Positions 15,091-24,804 of a stretch of DNA of 64,000 nt are shown piece by piece. Position 1 is the stretch's first letter; each line of letters opens with the position of its first letter. The translations under genes were made by a program, and so were the position numbers. The notes under the pieces were generated by a model that was not told the DNA's origin, searched no databases, and saw only the letters and a list, made by a program, of their open reading frames with translations. Source of the stretch: Acidobacteriota bacterium. Lineage in GTDB: Bacteria; Acidobacteriota; Polarisedimenticolia; Polarisedimenticolales; Polarisedimenticolaceae. The stretch is from positions 1 through 64,000 of the forward strand of contig JAOTYK010000003.1 of NCBI GenBank assembly GCA_029861955.1, written 5' to 3'.

Positions 15091-16797
15091 ATGAAAAGAC
15101 TGCCAATCATATTGGTCCTGACAATTCTATGCGGCAGTGTCGTGGCTGCCATGATTTGGCACTTGTCTCAGCTTCAATCACGGATGATGGAGTCAACGGC
15201 AGTAAGAACGTCGGAGCTTTACTCAGTAGCGCTAGAGCAGTTCCGCACGCTATATACCGCAGAGATTGTAGAAAAGGCGAGGAAGCACGGACTCGAGGTT
15301 ACGCATGAGTTTGCGTCACGCGACGATGCCATACCGCTGCCGGCGACCTTGAGTATGATGCTTGGTGAGGAAATCGGTAAGCAGGCTTCTGGTGCAACGT
15401 CGTATTTATACAGTCCCTACCCATTCAAAATCAGAGAGAGCAATCTTCTTCTTGACGAGTTTAACAGCAAGGCCTGGGACTTCCTCACCGCAAACCCGCA
15501 AGAACGGTACTATCGATTTGAACAGCAGGATGATGGCCCACTATTAAAGTATGCAACGGCTGACGTCATGCGACCTCAGTGCATAGCGTGCCACAACAGT
15601 CACCCGGATTCGCCGAAAACAGACTGGAAAACGGGGGATGTCCGTGGGGTGCTTGTGGTCACTTTGCCACTGCACGCTATCGCTGCCCAAACCAGGGATG
15701 ACGTAAGACAAACCGCAATTGTCTATGCCGCCGTTGGTGCTGGAATCGCCGCTATCCTTGGCCTGGTGATCATCAGGCTACGCCAGCAGTCTGAAGAACT
15801 GTCGCATAGAGTTAGGGAGCGAACGGCAGATCTGGAATCTGAAATACTCCGACGCAAGAAAACGGAGGAGCGCTTCCGTCAGGCGATCGAGGCTGCCCCG
15901 GCGGCAATGATCATGGTTGATCAAGAGGGGACCATCGCGCACGCCAATCATGAGGCCGAAGAATTATTCGGTTATCCAGCCGGACAACTTGTTGGCCAAC
16001 TAGTCGACAAACTGGTACCCAACGAGAAGCGTGCCCACCACCCGTTGAATCGCGCAGATTATATTGGCCATCCCACCGCCCGTCGGATGGGCGGGCTCGA
16101 TCTTCTTGCTGAGAAGAAACAGGGAGAGATATTCCCGGCAGAAATACGCCTTAACCCGATCGATACCCCCGATGGAATAGTCGTGCTTTGCTCTATTGTT
16201 GACTTGACTGAACGCAAGAAATCCGTAGACACGATATTGGAACAAGCGAATCAGCTGCAAACGGCAAATACTCTTCTAGAGGAGTTGGCTACGACCGATA
16301 GCTTAACCAACGTAGCCAACCGGCGCAGTTTGTTTAATCAATTACAAGCAGTATTGCTGTACTCCCGAAGACATCGTCGCCCCTTCTCGATCTTGCTGGC
16401 GGACGTTGATCATTTCAAGAAATACAATGATGATCTGGGACATCCCGCTGGTGACAGGGCGCTGAAAACAATCGCGCAAACATTGAAAGATGAGGCCCGT
16501 GTTACCGATTTCGTTGCACGTTACGGCGGTGAAGAGTTTGCTGTGTTGCTTCCAGAGACAGGTCACGAGGGGGCGATCTTGGCAGGGGACAAGCTTAGAA
16601 GAGCTGTCGCGACTATTTCCGGATTGGATCGCGACGTTACGATCAGCATCGGTGTCGCCACACCGAAGATGGAACAAGACAAGTCCTTCGATGTGGAAGT
16701 GATTGGGGAGCAAATCATAGAACAAGCTGATAAGGCCCTTTATCATTCAAAGGAGAGCGGTAGAAACAGAGTCACCCACTTCGATGACTTGGAATAA
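15091..16797 (+). CDS. Diguanylate cyclase with heme-binding DUF3365 sensor and PAS domain
   Basis: 568 residues. Membrane segment about 5-24, then a periplasmic DUF3365/Tll0287-like domain with CIACHNSHP (CxxCH, covalent heme c) near residue 164, second membrane segment about 210-230, a short coiled coil, a PAS domain about 260-385 and a GGDEF domain about 400-565. The active site reads YGGEEFAVLLPE near 477, preceded by DSLTNVANRR. RVTD five residues before GGEEF is an intact inhibitory I-site. It makes c-di-GMP from GTP, probably controlled by redox state or a gas ligand at the heme. No clear ribosome site. Codon use is more AT-rich than the neighbours. Confidence 0.9.
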   Translation: MKRLPIILVLTILCGSVVAAMIWHLSQLQSRMMESTAVRTSELYSVALEQFRTLYTAEIVEKARKHGLEVTHEFASRDDAIPLPATLSMMLGEEIGKQASGATSYLYSPYPFKIRESNLLLDEFNSKAWDFLTANPQERYYRFEQQDDGPLLKYATADVMRPQCIACHNSHPDSPKTDWKTGDVRGVLVVTLPLHAIAAQTRDDVRQTAIVYAAVGAGIAAILGLVIIRLRQQSEELSHRVRERTADLESEILRRKKTEERFRQAIEAAPAAMIMVDQEGTIAHANHEAEELFGYPAGQLVGQLVDKLVPNEKRAHHPLNRADYIGHPTARRMGGLDLLAEKKQGEIFPAEIRLNPIDTPDGIVVLCSIVDLTERKKSVDTILEQANQLQTANTLLEELATTDSLTNVANRRSLFNQLQAVLLYSRRHRRPFSILLADVDHFKKYNDDLGHPAGDRALKTIAQTLKDEARVTDFVARYGGEEFAVLLPETGHEGAILAGDKLRRAVATISGLDRDVTISIGVATPKMEQDKSFDVEVIGEQIIEQADKALYHSKESGRNRVTHFDDLE

Positions 16798-16868
16798 CGC
16801 TTGTGGTGCCGAGGGGCCTTGGTAAGGGTCTCCGCTTCTTTTCGGATTGCCGTTGCGAGAGGTCGTTT

Positions 16869-17051
16869 AACTCTACGCAAACTCTACGCAACGCCATGGA
16901 ACCCCTGGACACGGGTGGAAACCCTGGACAAAAAAACAGGGCAACGTTTTAAAACAGCTTGAAACGCCGTCCTGATGTTTTGCCCTCATAATCCGCTGGT
17001 CCCCGGTTGGCTTCGCCGCGCCTGCGGCGTCGAGTCCTGGTGGGCCCACCA
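16869..17051 (+). repeat. tRNA-derived repeat R6
   Basis: Left arm CTACGCAAACTCTACGCAAC, then CCATGGAACCCCTGGAC, a variable stretch ending CTGATGTTTTGCC and the tRNA-like part from 16984: CTCATAATCCGC, TGGTC, hairpin-expanded T arm, CCA at 17049-17051. This left arm differs from that of R3 and R5, whose tRNA part is preceded by GAACATCTGAA-like sequence. Confidence 0.7.
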
Positions 17052-17103
17052 CTGCAAATCATCGAAACAAGCGATTCCTATGCCTGCAACGCACGAAGAG
17101 GAC

Positions 17104-18009
17104 TCAGTCGCTCGCGGGAACTCGCGCCGGTTCCAAGTGCACCAGTACGTCAAGGATCCCGAGTGAGGAATTGCAGAGCGTCTCCCGAACGCGATGTCCG
17201 ATGGCATGACCTTCGATGACGGGCAGTCGGCCATCCACCTCCACATGAAGATCGACTAGCCAGCCAGGTCCGCTCTTGCGGGTAAGACACTTTTCGATGG
17301 CGATGACTCCGGGGACACTCCCTGCCAACTCACATACCGCCGAGTGAAGCGACTCCGGCCCCGCGGCGTCCATCACTTCTCCGATCGGGCGCAACAGCAA
17401 GCGGCCACCGTTCCATGCAATGATCCCGCAGGCGACGAGAGCCGCCCAATCGTCGGCAGATTCGTAACCATCTCCGCCCAGCAGTGCCACGGAAATGCCG
17501 ATGAACGCGGCGGCCGATGTCAGTGCGTCCGACCTGTGGTGCCATGCATCTGCGGTCAGAGCAGAACTCGACGTTTCGCGTCCGATTCGGGCCATGCGCC
17601 GGTACAACACCGCCTTGGTTGCCACGACGCAGATTAGCACCGCGAGTGTGAATGGAGCGGGCGTATGGTGCGGCGTGAGGATCTCGCGAACGCTCTGCAC
17701 CGCTAGGCCGACGGCCGCCGCCACAAGTCCCAGAGCGACCACAATCGCCGCCAGAGCCTCCGCCTTGCCGTGTCCGTAGGGGTGATTCCGATCCGCCGGG
17801 AGCCCCGCGATTTGAAGGCCGCCCCACACCACTAGGGAACTGATGATGTCGAGCAGAGACTCGATCCCGTCGGCAATCAGAGCATAGGAATTACCGATCC
17901 AACCCGAAGCGATCTTAACGATCGCCAGAAGTGTGCTCACGACCACAGTCTGGATCGTGGCCCTGATTCCCCTGGAGACTCTTGTCCTGATCGTGTCCGG
18001 TTCGTGCAT
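17104..18009 (-). CDS. Cation diffusion facilitator (CDF) family metal transporter
   Basis: 301 residues from ATG 18009 (a GTG at 18030 would add seven residues). Six membrane segments in the first 210 residues. The metal site residues are in place: ALIADGIESLLDIISS (Asp in TM2), NHPYGHGKAEAL after TM2, and DAWHHRSDALTSAAA (HxxxD of TM5). The C-terminal 80 residues form the cytoplasmic metallochaperone-like domain. CDF proteins export Zn, Fe, Mn or Co in exchange for protons; the metal is not deducible. It lies between R6 and R7, on the opposite strand to the repeats. Confidence 0.88.
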   Translation of the reverse strand: MHEPDTIRTRVSRGIRATIQTVVVSTLLAIVKIASGWIGNSYALIADGIESLLDIISSLVVWGGLQIAGLPADRNHPYGHGKAEALAAIVVALGLVAAAVGLAVQSVREILTPHHTPAPFTLAVLICVVATKAVLYRRMARIGRETSSSALTADAWHHRSDALTSAAAFIGISVALLGGDGYESADDWAALVACGIIAWNGGRLLLRPIGEVMDAAGPESLHSAVCELAGSVPGVIAIEKCLTRKSGPGWLVDLHVEVDGRLPVIEGHAIGHRVRETLCNSSLGILDVLVHLEPARVPASD

Positions 18010-18168
18010 CGCCCTGCAATGGTAAACCACTTCCCGCGCGGTGTAAGGAAGCGGAGTAGCGAACCGGTTCGTCCAGGGGCAGGAATGGTTCGTGTGTTCG
18101 ACCGCCCGGAAGGACGTCTAGTCTCAACTACAGTTCAAATTCCGCATCGAGCAAAACGGAACTGCATG

Positions 18169-18189
18169 GTCGCCCTGGTGGGCCCACCA
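18169..18189 (+). repeat. tRNA-derived repeat R7, acceptor end only
   Basis: GTCGCCCTGGTGGGCCCACCA keeps only the T-stem 3' strand, acceptor and CCA. No other gene-like content between 18010 and 18260. Confidence 0.45.
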
Positions 18190-18260
18190 TCCTCCAAACG
18201 GGGACAGATCTATTTTTGGTATTCTTCGAACTGACCCGCCCCCAATGGTTGTACCACTTT

Positions 18261-18892
18261 CTAAGTTACTACTAACACCGATTTCGTCGACTTGAGCGTA
18301 GCGAAAGACGGCGGAATCGGCCGGATTGCCTCTGGTGCCGGCGGTCTGTATCCCAGCGAGCTATGCGGTCTGATCGTGTTGTACTCCCTGCGCCATCGAC
18401 CGGTGAGGACCTTGGCTTCGTGCAGCGTGTAGAAGATCTCTCCGTCCAGTAGCTCGTCTCTCAGTTTGCCGTTGAACGATTCCACGTAGCCATTCTCCCA
18501 CGGACTGCCGGGTGCGATGAAGAGCGTCTCGACATCGACCCGCTCTAACCATCGACGATGGTCAGCATCTTCAGTGGACGTCCGTCCCGTGTCCTGTCTG
18601 CCACGAAGTCGTAGGCCCAGACGTGATTCCGATGCTCCGGTCGACGTCGAATACACGATCCATCGTCCAGCCATAGTCGACGCCGCTTCGGCTGTTTCTT
18701 CGGCACTTTCAGTCCTTCTCGTCTCCACAAACGCTCGATCCGCTTGTGATTCACCTTCCAGCCAGCCCAGAGGAGCATGCCGGTGATCCGTCGATAACCG
18801 TATCGCCCGTACTTGGTGGCAAGCTCGGTCATCTGATCGACCAGGCGTTCCCGTGCTGTCCAAATCCTCAGCCGACCGGCACTTCTTATCAT
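18261..18892 (-). pseudogene. IS3-family OrfB transposase, internal deletion
   Basis: The N-terminal part (LVDQMTELATKYGRYGYRRI, the IS3 HTH_21 segment; HVWAYDFVADRTRDGRPLKM with the first catalytic Asp; LTIVDG) is followed, after a junction near 18555, in another frame by WLERVDVETLFIAPGSPWENGYVESFN (the catalytic Glu region) and REYNTIRPHSSLGYRPPAPE. About 40 residues, including the second catalytic Asp (DNGSEF), are missing. It is therefore dead. It is unrelated to IS-A. Confidence 0.85.
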
Positions 18893-18957
18893 TACTAGTG
18901 TCAGTCGGTGACGGCATGATCGTCGGGACGTTCCAATAAAAGGAACCCTACGAGTTC

Positions 18958-19110
18958 AACTCTACGCAAACTCTACGCAACGCCATGGAAACCCTGGACA
19001 CTGGTGGAAACCCTGGACAACAAGTTAGGCGCCATCTCAAGAAAAACCTTGAAATGGCGCCGTGATGTTTTGCCCTCATAATCCGCGGGTCCCCGGTTGG
19101 CTTCGCCGCG
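18958..19110 (+). repeat. tRNA-derived repeat R8, truncated at its right end
   Basis: Left arm CTACGCAAACTCTACGCAAC, CCATGGAAACCCTGGAC and TGATGTTTTGCC, then CTCATAATCCGC, GGGTC and the first half of the T arm up to CTTCGCCGCG at 19110. It breaks exactly inside the T-loop hairpin, where a very GC-rich segment carrying the next kinase begins. Confidence 0.7.
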
Positions 19111-19321
19111 TACAAACAAGCCGGGCGCGTCGCGAGCGGCACGGCGCGCCGAGGGTGTGAAGCCCATTCCCACGCGGTATTCAAGGGCTCCGGCCCGTGC
19201 TGAACTGCACGAGCCAGCCCGAACGAGTGGGACCCGCTCTGCCCACGTTGGACAGCCGCCCCGCTTTCGTAAGAGAATCCGCCCATACCGTCTCCGACAG
19301 GACCCCGCGAGCGAGGTGCCG

Positions 19322-22279
19322 ATGATCGGAACCGTCGTCGGAAACTACGAGGTCGTCGCCCAGGCCGGCTACGGCGGGATGGGCGTCGTCTACGAGGCGC
19401 GCCACACCCGCCTCGGCTCGCGCGCCGCCATCAAGGCGGTGCTCGACGACGACGCGACGAGCGAGGACTCGCGTCGCCGCCTCCAGAAAGAGGCCCAGCT
19501 CGCCGCCTCGGTCACGCACCCGTACGTCTGTCGAGTCTTCGACGTCGCCGAGCACGACTCGCAACTCTACCTCGTCATGGAGTACGTCACCGGCACGACG
19601 CTCTCGAAAAGGATCCGCGAACGATCGCTGAGCGACGACGACAAGCTGCGCGTCACAGCCGAGCTCGCCGAGGCGCTGTCGGCGATCCACGACGCCGAAC
19701 TGGTCCACGGCGACCTCAAGCCGTCGAACGTGATGGTCGGCGACGACGGGCACATCAAGGTGATGGACTTCGGGCTCGCGCGGCGTGCCGAGATCACGAT
19801 CTCGCGCGAGGTCGAGCGCAGCCAGGTCTCGACCCAGTCCGACCGGCCGCCCGGCGGAACGTTGCCGTACATGGCGCCCGAGTTGATGCACGGCGCGACG
19901 CCGACCGCCGTCAGCGACCTGTGGGCGCTGGGCGTCGTCGCGCACGAGGTGTGGACGGGCGAGCATCCGTTCCACGGGCCGACGGTGGCGTCGACGACCG
20001 CGCGCGTCATCGGTCCCGAGCCGACCGAGGCGTCGCTCCACACGTCGCTCGCCGGGCATCCGTGGCAGCGGACGCTCGCACGCTGCCTGCGTCGCGAGTC
20101 GGTCGAACGGCCGCAGTCGGCACGACAGCTCCTACAAGAAGTGCACCACACCGCGGTGCCGTCGCAGGAGACACGGAAGACCGCACCGCGCGTCCTGGCG
20201 GGGGTCGCGCTGGCGGTCCTGGTCGTCGCCGCGGTCGCGTGGGTGCTGCTCTCCGGCAGCGGCGACGACGTCGGCAACGTCGTCGCCGTGATCCCGACGA
20301 CGAGCGACGGCGAGGCGCGCATGCTCGCGATGGCGACCTCGGGCTACCTCGCGAACTTCGAGGACGCGCACGTGATGCCGTTCGATCGCATCCGGCCGCT
20401 GCTGGCACAGCTCGGCGCCGGCAGTCGCGGCGACCAAACGACGTTCCGGCAGTCGCTCGGCGCGGCCGCGGTGATCGCGGTCGACCTGGAAGGGGAGGGC
20501 TCGCCCCGGGTGGCGACGTTCCGAATCGACGACGGCGACGAGACTGTCCTCACGGTGCAGGGAGCGAGCCTGTTCTCGCTCGCGCGGCAGGCCAGCATCG
20601 AGCTATCCGCGCACTTCGGATTCGGCGATGCGAGCGACGACGGCGCGGTCTTCACCGAGATCGAGAGCGCGATCCGCGACTTCGGGCAGGCGCAGGAGCA
20701 CCGCCGCAACCTGCGCTACCGCGACGCGCTCGCATCCCTCGACGACGCGATCGACGCCGACCCCGACTTCCTCGAGGCGCGGCTGCTGCGGGCGCGGACG
20801 CACGACGCGATCGGCCTGGCCGCCGACGCCCGTCGCGAGGTCACCGAGCTGCACGACTCCCTCGAAGCTCACGGCCGCTCGCGCGACGGTCGCTTCGGCC
20901 GCTTCGTCACGGCGCTCTACCTCTACCTGACGCTTTCGGGCGAGGAGGCGGTCGTCGAGCTCGAGAGCCTGTGCGACGCGGATCCGTCGGATCTCGAGGC
21001 GTGCACGGTGTTGCTCTCGGCGCTCGAGGCGCGCGGGCTTTACGAGCAGTCGCTCGAGCGTACCGACCGGCTGCTCGAGCGCTATCCGCTCGACCTGCGG
21101 CTGCGGCTCGACCGGATCACGACGCTCGCCGACCTGAAGCGCTACGCCGACGCCCTCGCCGACGCCGACCGATTGGAAGAGACCGGCCGCCTGCTGTCGC
21201 TGCACGCGATGGACGGATTCCTGATCGAGAAGCGCGCCTACACGACCTACCGCAGGGGCGACTACGAGGAGGCGCTCGCGCTCTACGAGGACGCGCGCGT
21301 CGCGTACGAGCGCTCCGGCCTGGCGTTGCTGGCGTACGGGCCGCTCAAGTCGAGCGGCGACGCGAGGATCCAGCTCTGGCAACTCGACCGGGCGCGTGAG
21401 GACCTGCTCGAGGCGCTGCCGCTCGTGCGCGAGGCGGGCGATTTCCACACCGAGGCGCGCATCCTCAACAGCCTCGGCTCGGTCAACCTGCGCCTGCGCC
21501 GGCTCGACGACGCGCTCGCCGACTACGCCGCCTCGGACGAGATCGCGAAACGGATCGACAGCTTTCGTTATCGTTACTCGGCCAACCTCAACGCCGCATC
21601 CGGCTACGTCAAGCTCGGCGACCTCGACCGCGCCCGACGACAGATCGAGCTGACCCGGGGGCTGCTCGAACAATCGGACCTCGACCCGAGCCAGCCGGAT
21701 GTACTGCTGCGCGAGTCCGACCTCGCGCGCGGCGAGGGTCGGCTCGACGACGCGATCGCGATCCTTGATCTCGAAGAGGGCTTCCCGCGAGCGCCGCACG
21801 AGCTGTCGCGGCTGCAGCGTCTGGTCGCCCTGACGCTCGAGACCGGTGCCGACGCGTCGGAGGTTGCCGCGCGCGCAATCGACGCGGCGCGCGCGATCGA
21901 CAACCCGGCCCGGCTGGCCTACACGCTCGACCTGGCCGCGATCGCGGCCGCGCGGGTGGGGAGCGCGCGCGAGGGGAGCGAACGGGCCGCGGAGTCCCGC
22001 GCGCTGCTCGCCGCAAATCCGCACGGACCGATCCACGTCATGACCCGCGAGTGGGCGTCCGCCGAATTGCTCGCCGCCGAGGGGCGATGGGCGGACGTCG
22101 TCGCGCTGTCGGTCACCCCGCCGACCCCCGGAAGAGAGAGTTTCGAAACCTGGCGCGTCCGCATCCGGGCGCTGCAGCAGCTCGGCCGCTTCGACGAAGC
22201 CCGGGAACGCCGCGACACCCTCGCGGCGTCTCCCTGGGTGACCGATTACGAGCGGTCGCAACTGCGAGAGGAGGCGTGA
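19322..22279 (+). CDS. Ser/Thr protein kinase with TPR domain
   Basis: 985 residues from ATG 19322 (GAGGTG just upstream); longer readings start inside repeat R8. Kinase domain about 8-265: P-loop AGYGGMGVVYEA, Lys in AAIKAVLD, LVHGDLKPSNVM (HGD instead of HRD, so a non-RD kinase), VMDFGLARR, and GTLPYMAPEL. One membrane segment about 288-310 (VLAGVALAVLVVAAVAWVLL). The outer part has a domain with low-complexity Asp/Arg composition followed by TPR repeats from about residue 455 to the end. Overlaps the next gene (TGATG), so kinase and subtilase are co-translated. GC content and Arg/Asp-rich codon use are higher than in neighbouring segments, suggesting a separate origin. Confidence 0.88.
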   Translation: MIGTVVGNYEVVAQAGYGGMGVVYEARHTRLGSRAAIKAVLDDDATSEDSRRRLQKEAQLAASVTHPYVCRVFDVAEHDSQLYLVMEYVTGTTLSKRIRERSLSDDDKLRVTAELAEALSAIHDAELVHGDLKPSNVMVGDDGHIKVMDFGLARRAEITISREVERSQVSTQSDRPPGGTLPYMAPELMHGATPTAVSDLWALGVVAHEVWTGEHPFHGPTVASTTARVIGPEPTEASLHTSLAGHPWQRTLARCLRRESVERPQSARQLLQEVHHTAVPSQETRKTAPRVLAGVALAVLVVAAVAWVLLSGSGDDVGNVVAVIPTTSDGEARMLAMATSGYLANFEDAHVMPFDRIRPLLAQLGAGSRGDQTTFRQSLGAAAVIAVDLEGEGSPRVATFRIDDGDETVLTVQGASLFSLARQASIELSAHFGFGDASDDGAVFTEIESAIRDFGQAQEHRRNLRYRDALASLDDAIDADPDFLEARLLRARTHDAIGLAADARREVTELHDSLEAHGRSRDGRFGRFVTALYLYLTLSGEEAVVELESLCDADPSDLEACTVLLSALEARGLYEQSLERTDRLLERYPLDLRLRLDRITTLADLKRYADALADADRLEETGRLLSLHAMDGFLIEKRAYTTYRRGDYEEALALYEDARVAYERSGLALLAYGPLKSSGDARIQLWQLDRAREDLLEALPLVREAGDFHTEARILNSLGSVNLRLRRLDDALADYAASDEIAKRIDSFRYRYSANLNAASGYVKLGDLDRARRQIELTRGLLEQSDLDPSQPDVLLRESDLARGEGRLDDAIAILDLEEGFPRAPHELSRLQRLVALTLETGADASEVAARAIDAARAIDNPARLAYTLDLAAIAAARVGSAREGSERAAESRALLAANPHGPIHVMTREWASAELLAAEGRWADVVALSVTPPTPGRESFETWRVRIRALQQLGRFDEARERRDTLAASPWVTDYERSQLREEA

Positions 22280-23850
22280 TGAACGACATGGCGAACGTCG
22301 CAGACGGAATCCGACGACCGGACCGCATCGCGGTGCTGCTGCTCGCGGTGGCGGTGGCCGTGATACCGGCGTGCAAGGGCGAGCCGCCGGACGCGCCGTC
22401 GGGTACGTCGCCGAAATACGTTGCCACCAAGATCCTCGACGGCCCCGACGACGAGGTGATCGAGGTGTTCGTGCGCGTTCCCGACGACACGACGAGCGAC
22501 GAACAGCGAAGGATGTCGAGCGGCCCCGGTGGGCGCAAGAGCTCGGCGGTCCAGGATCTGGACCTCAAGGCCGAGGACGTCGACGACTCGTACCACTACC
22601 GCATCGCGGATCTGGTCTACGTGCGGGCCAAAAGGGGACACCTGAAGACGCTGGTCGACGAGAAGAAGGTCTCGGTGCGCCACGTGATCCATGTACCGCG
22701 CCTCGTTTTCGGGCCCCTCCCCGGCGCCGCCGAACCGCACGCGAGCGAGGGGCCCGACGTCATCACGGGCGTCGACGCCGTCGTGGTCGATTCAGAGGAG
22801 GCGACGATCGAGGACCACCTGACCCAGGCGAACGTTCCCGGAGCATGGGACCTGGAAGTCAACGGGAACGGAGTGGTCGTCGGCATCATCGATACCGGGG
22901 CGAAGGCGAACCACCACACGTTCTCCTCGAACTACCGTGGCTACGATCCCGACGGACTCGATCACGACTACAACTGGGCCGACTTTGCCGACGAGCCGAG
23001 CGCGACACCAGCCGACGCCAAGGGCCACGGGACCAAGGTGACCGGCGTCGTCGTCGGCGGAGGCTGCACGTCGAAGTATCTCGACTCCACGGTCGGGGTC
23101 GCACCCGGCGCGCAGTGGATCGCGTGTCGGGCCGCGAAGGAACTCTCCGGGGACATGATCGGCGCCGACCAGTACTTCAAGTGCCTCGAGTGGATGTGGA
23201 GCCCGACGTTGGACGGCGAACCGAACCCCACGATGAGTCCCGACGTGATCCAGTTCTCCGGGCACTTCGACGAGATGGACAAGGACCTCGCGGTCGAGGT
23301 CGAGGTGATGCATCAGAACCTGGAGGACGCGGGGATCGTCTTCGTCCACAGCGTCGGCAACATCGACGTCGAGTGCCCGACCCTGGATCTGTGCGACGCC
23401 TTCGACGCCCCACCGAGTTCGCTCGATCAGGCGCTGACGGTCGGCGCGGTCGACGAGGAGGGCAGGTGGTTCAAGAGTCTGTGCTCTGCCCAGGCGACGC
23501 CCTCGAAGCCCGACCTGGTCGCCCCCGGCAAGAGCGTGCGGACGGCGTTCCGCGGTCCGGCCGACGAGGACGGGACGTGTGGTGGGGTGAGCGGCACCAG
23601 CCTCGCCGCGCCGATCGTCAGCGGCGTGGTCGCGCTGATGCTCGACGCAAATCCCTGCCTGAAGGACCACCCCGCCGAGGTTCGTGCGCTCCTACGGGAC
23701 GCCGTCGGGGTCAAGTCGACCGGGCCGGACTGCAGCGACGCCGTCAGCCCCGATCGCCTGTTCGGAAACGGTGAGGTCAACGCGGAGTCCGCCGTCGCGA
23801 GCGCGAAGGCCTTCAACTGTCCGCCGGACGCCGAGGAGGTCGTGGACTAG
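22279..23850 (+). CDS. S8 subtilisin-like lipoprotein protease
   Basis: 523 residues from ATG 22279, which overlaps the kinase stop. Lipobox AVIPAC at about residue 32 predicts a lipoprotein. Catalytic triad: Asp in GIIDTGAK (about 204), His in GHGTKVTG (about 250), Ser in SGTSLAAPIVSGVVALM (about 440). A 170-residue region between lipobox and catalytic domain may be a propeptide (VRVPDDTTSDEQ...). Co-expression with a membrane kinase suggests the kinase senses or controls envelope proteolysis; this is inference. Its TAG stop shares the palindrome CTAG with the stop of the convergent gene. Confidence 0.88.
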   Translation: MNDMANVADGIRRPDRIAVLLLAVAVAVIPACKGEPPDAPSGTSPKYVATKILDGPDDEVIEVFVRVPDDTTSDEQRRMSSGPGGRKSSAVQDLDLKAEDVDDSYHYRIADLVYVRAKRGHLKTLVDEKKVSVRHVIHVPRLVFGPLPGAAEPHASEGPDVITGVDAVVVDSEEATIEDHLTQANVPGAWDLEVNGNGVVVGIIDTGAKANHHTFSSNYRGYDPDGLDHDYNWADFADEPSATPADAKGHGTKVTGVVVGGGCTSKYLDSTVGVAPGAQWIACRAAKELSGDMIGADQYFKCLEWMWSPTLDGEPNPTMSPDVIQFSGHFDEMDKDLAVEVEVMHQNLEDAGIVFVHSVGNIDVECPTLDLCDAFDAPPSSLDQALTVGAVDEEGRWFKSLCSAQATPSKPDLVAPGKSVRTAFRGPADEDGTCGGVSGTSLAAPIVSGVVALMLDANPCLKDHPAEVRALLRDAVGVKSTGPDCSDAVSPDRLFGNGEVNAESAVASAKAFNCPPDAEEVVD

Positions 23851-24398
23851 GGGCAGGGTCGCTCCATGCGATCCTCCGTCAGGACCAGCAGGACGACCGT
23901 GTGGTCGAGGCCGCTGCCGAGTTCGCCGTCCTCGGTGATCCAGTGGATCTTCTCCGATTCGATCTCGCCGTCGAACTCGTCCGGGATGCCGGCGTTCTTA
24001 CAGTCGCCCTCGGCCAAGCGGTGGTCGCAGTCGTTGTCGATCTTTACACCGTTGAGGTAGAAGCGAACGTACTCGTCTTCCTCGTGCAGGGTGAGCACCC
24101 GCGGCGAGGTGTTCCAGCGATCCGTCACGATGAACACCGATCTGACCCGCTCGGACCCCGCGTCGTTCGAGATGCACATGTAGTACTTCTCGGTCAGCAG
24201 GTCGTCGCGAAGCGTCCCCGATCTGCCGAAGCCCTCGCGCCCCTGCGCGTCGCTAGCGACGATCCGGTGCTTGCCACCCGTGGGATCGAGGATGACGTCG
24301 TCCTGATCGACGTAGGCCAGCGCCCCGGAGAACGACAGCGCGACAACGATCGACGCGCAGACGGTTACATAGATGATACGGAAACGGCGATGGCTCAT
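23847..24398 (-). CDS. Exported protein of unknown function
   Basis: 183 residues from ATG 24398, preceded by AAGGGGG; signal peptide MSHRRFRIIYVTVCASIVVALSFSGALA. The mature part has two cysteines in DNDCDHRLAEGDCKNAGIP plus one near the start (YYMCIS) and a conserved-looking strand RSVFIVTDRWNTSPRVLTLHEEDE. No family recognised. It converges on the S8 lipoprotein gene with a 4-bp overlap at the stops and shares its high GC content, so it probably belongs to the same imported segment. Confidence 0.6.
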   Translation of the reverse strand: MSHRRFRIIYVTVCASIVVALSFSGALAYVDQDDVILDPTGGKHRIVASDAQGREGFGRSGTLRDDLLTEKYYMCISNDAGSERVRSVFIVTDRWNTSPRVLTLHEEDEYVRFYLNGVKIDNDCDHRLAEGDCKNAGIPDEFDGEIESEKIHWITEDGELGSGLDHTVVLLVLTEDRMERPCP

Positions 24399-24508
24399 CG
24401 TTGACCCCCTTGAGGCCGCTCTGGGGCTTGCGGCTCTGCTATCCGTGCATTGTCTACCATTGGAGAGGGGACAGACAAGCGACAACCGGCCGTCGCACCG
24501 CTATTCGT

Positions 24509-24764
24509 TACGTTCCACCCGCTAGCACGGCGACCCGGCACTCGATGCCGATGAGGATGCGGTTCTCCTCTCGCAGGTAATCGATCGCAGCATCTTGCTG
24601 GCGGAGTGATCCAGTCGGCCATCGCGGCGACCAGGATCTGCCAGGGATAGAGCACCGTTGCCATCCAGCGATCGTAGCCAGGTCGAGCACGGATCGACAG
24701 CTGTCGACGTGACGGTGTACGGGCTAGAATTCCAAGGATTCAGGTTCGGCTGAGTACTTGGACA
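24509..24764 (-). mobile_element. IS-A 5'-end fragment with frameshifted transposase start
   Basis: Terminus TTGGACA at 24764, leader as in copy 1, then the transposase start MATVLYPWQILVAAMADWIT (24664) which shifts frame into LRQQDAAIDYLREENRIL. Nothing of the catalytic core remains. The stretch 24399-24508 between it and the exported protein gene shows nothing recognisable. Confidence 0.7.
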
Positions 24765-24804
24765 GCACGGCGCCGGAGCATACAGGGAAAGCCGAGGCTC
24801 GCCT

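Noticed and set aside
20603-22261. Long minus-strand open frame (552 codons) inside the GC-rich kinase gene
   Set aside because: Shadow of the kinase reading frame: composition is Arg/Ala/Val-rich with no domain, while the + frame has all kinase and TPR motifs.
22371-23774. Long + frame (467 codons) overlapping the S8 lipoprotein
   Set aside because: Arg/Gly-rich shadow frame; the S8 triad is in the other frame.
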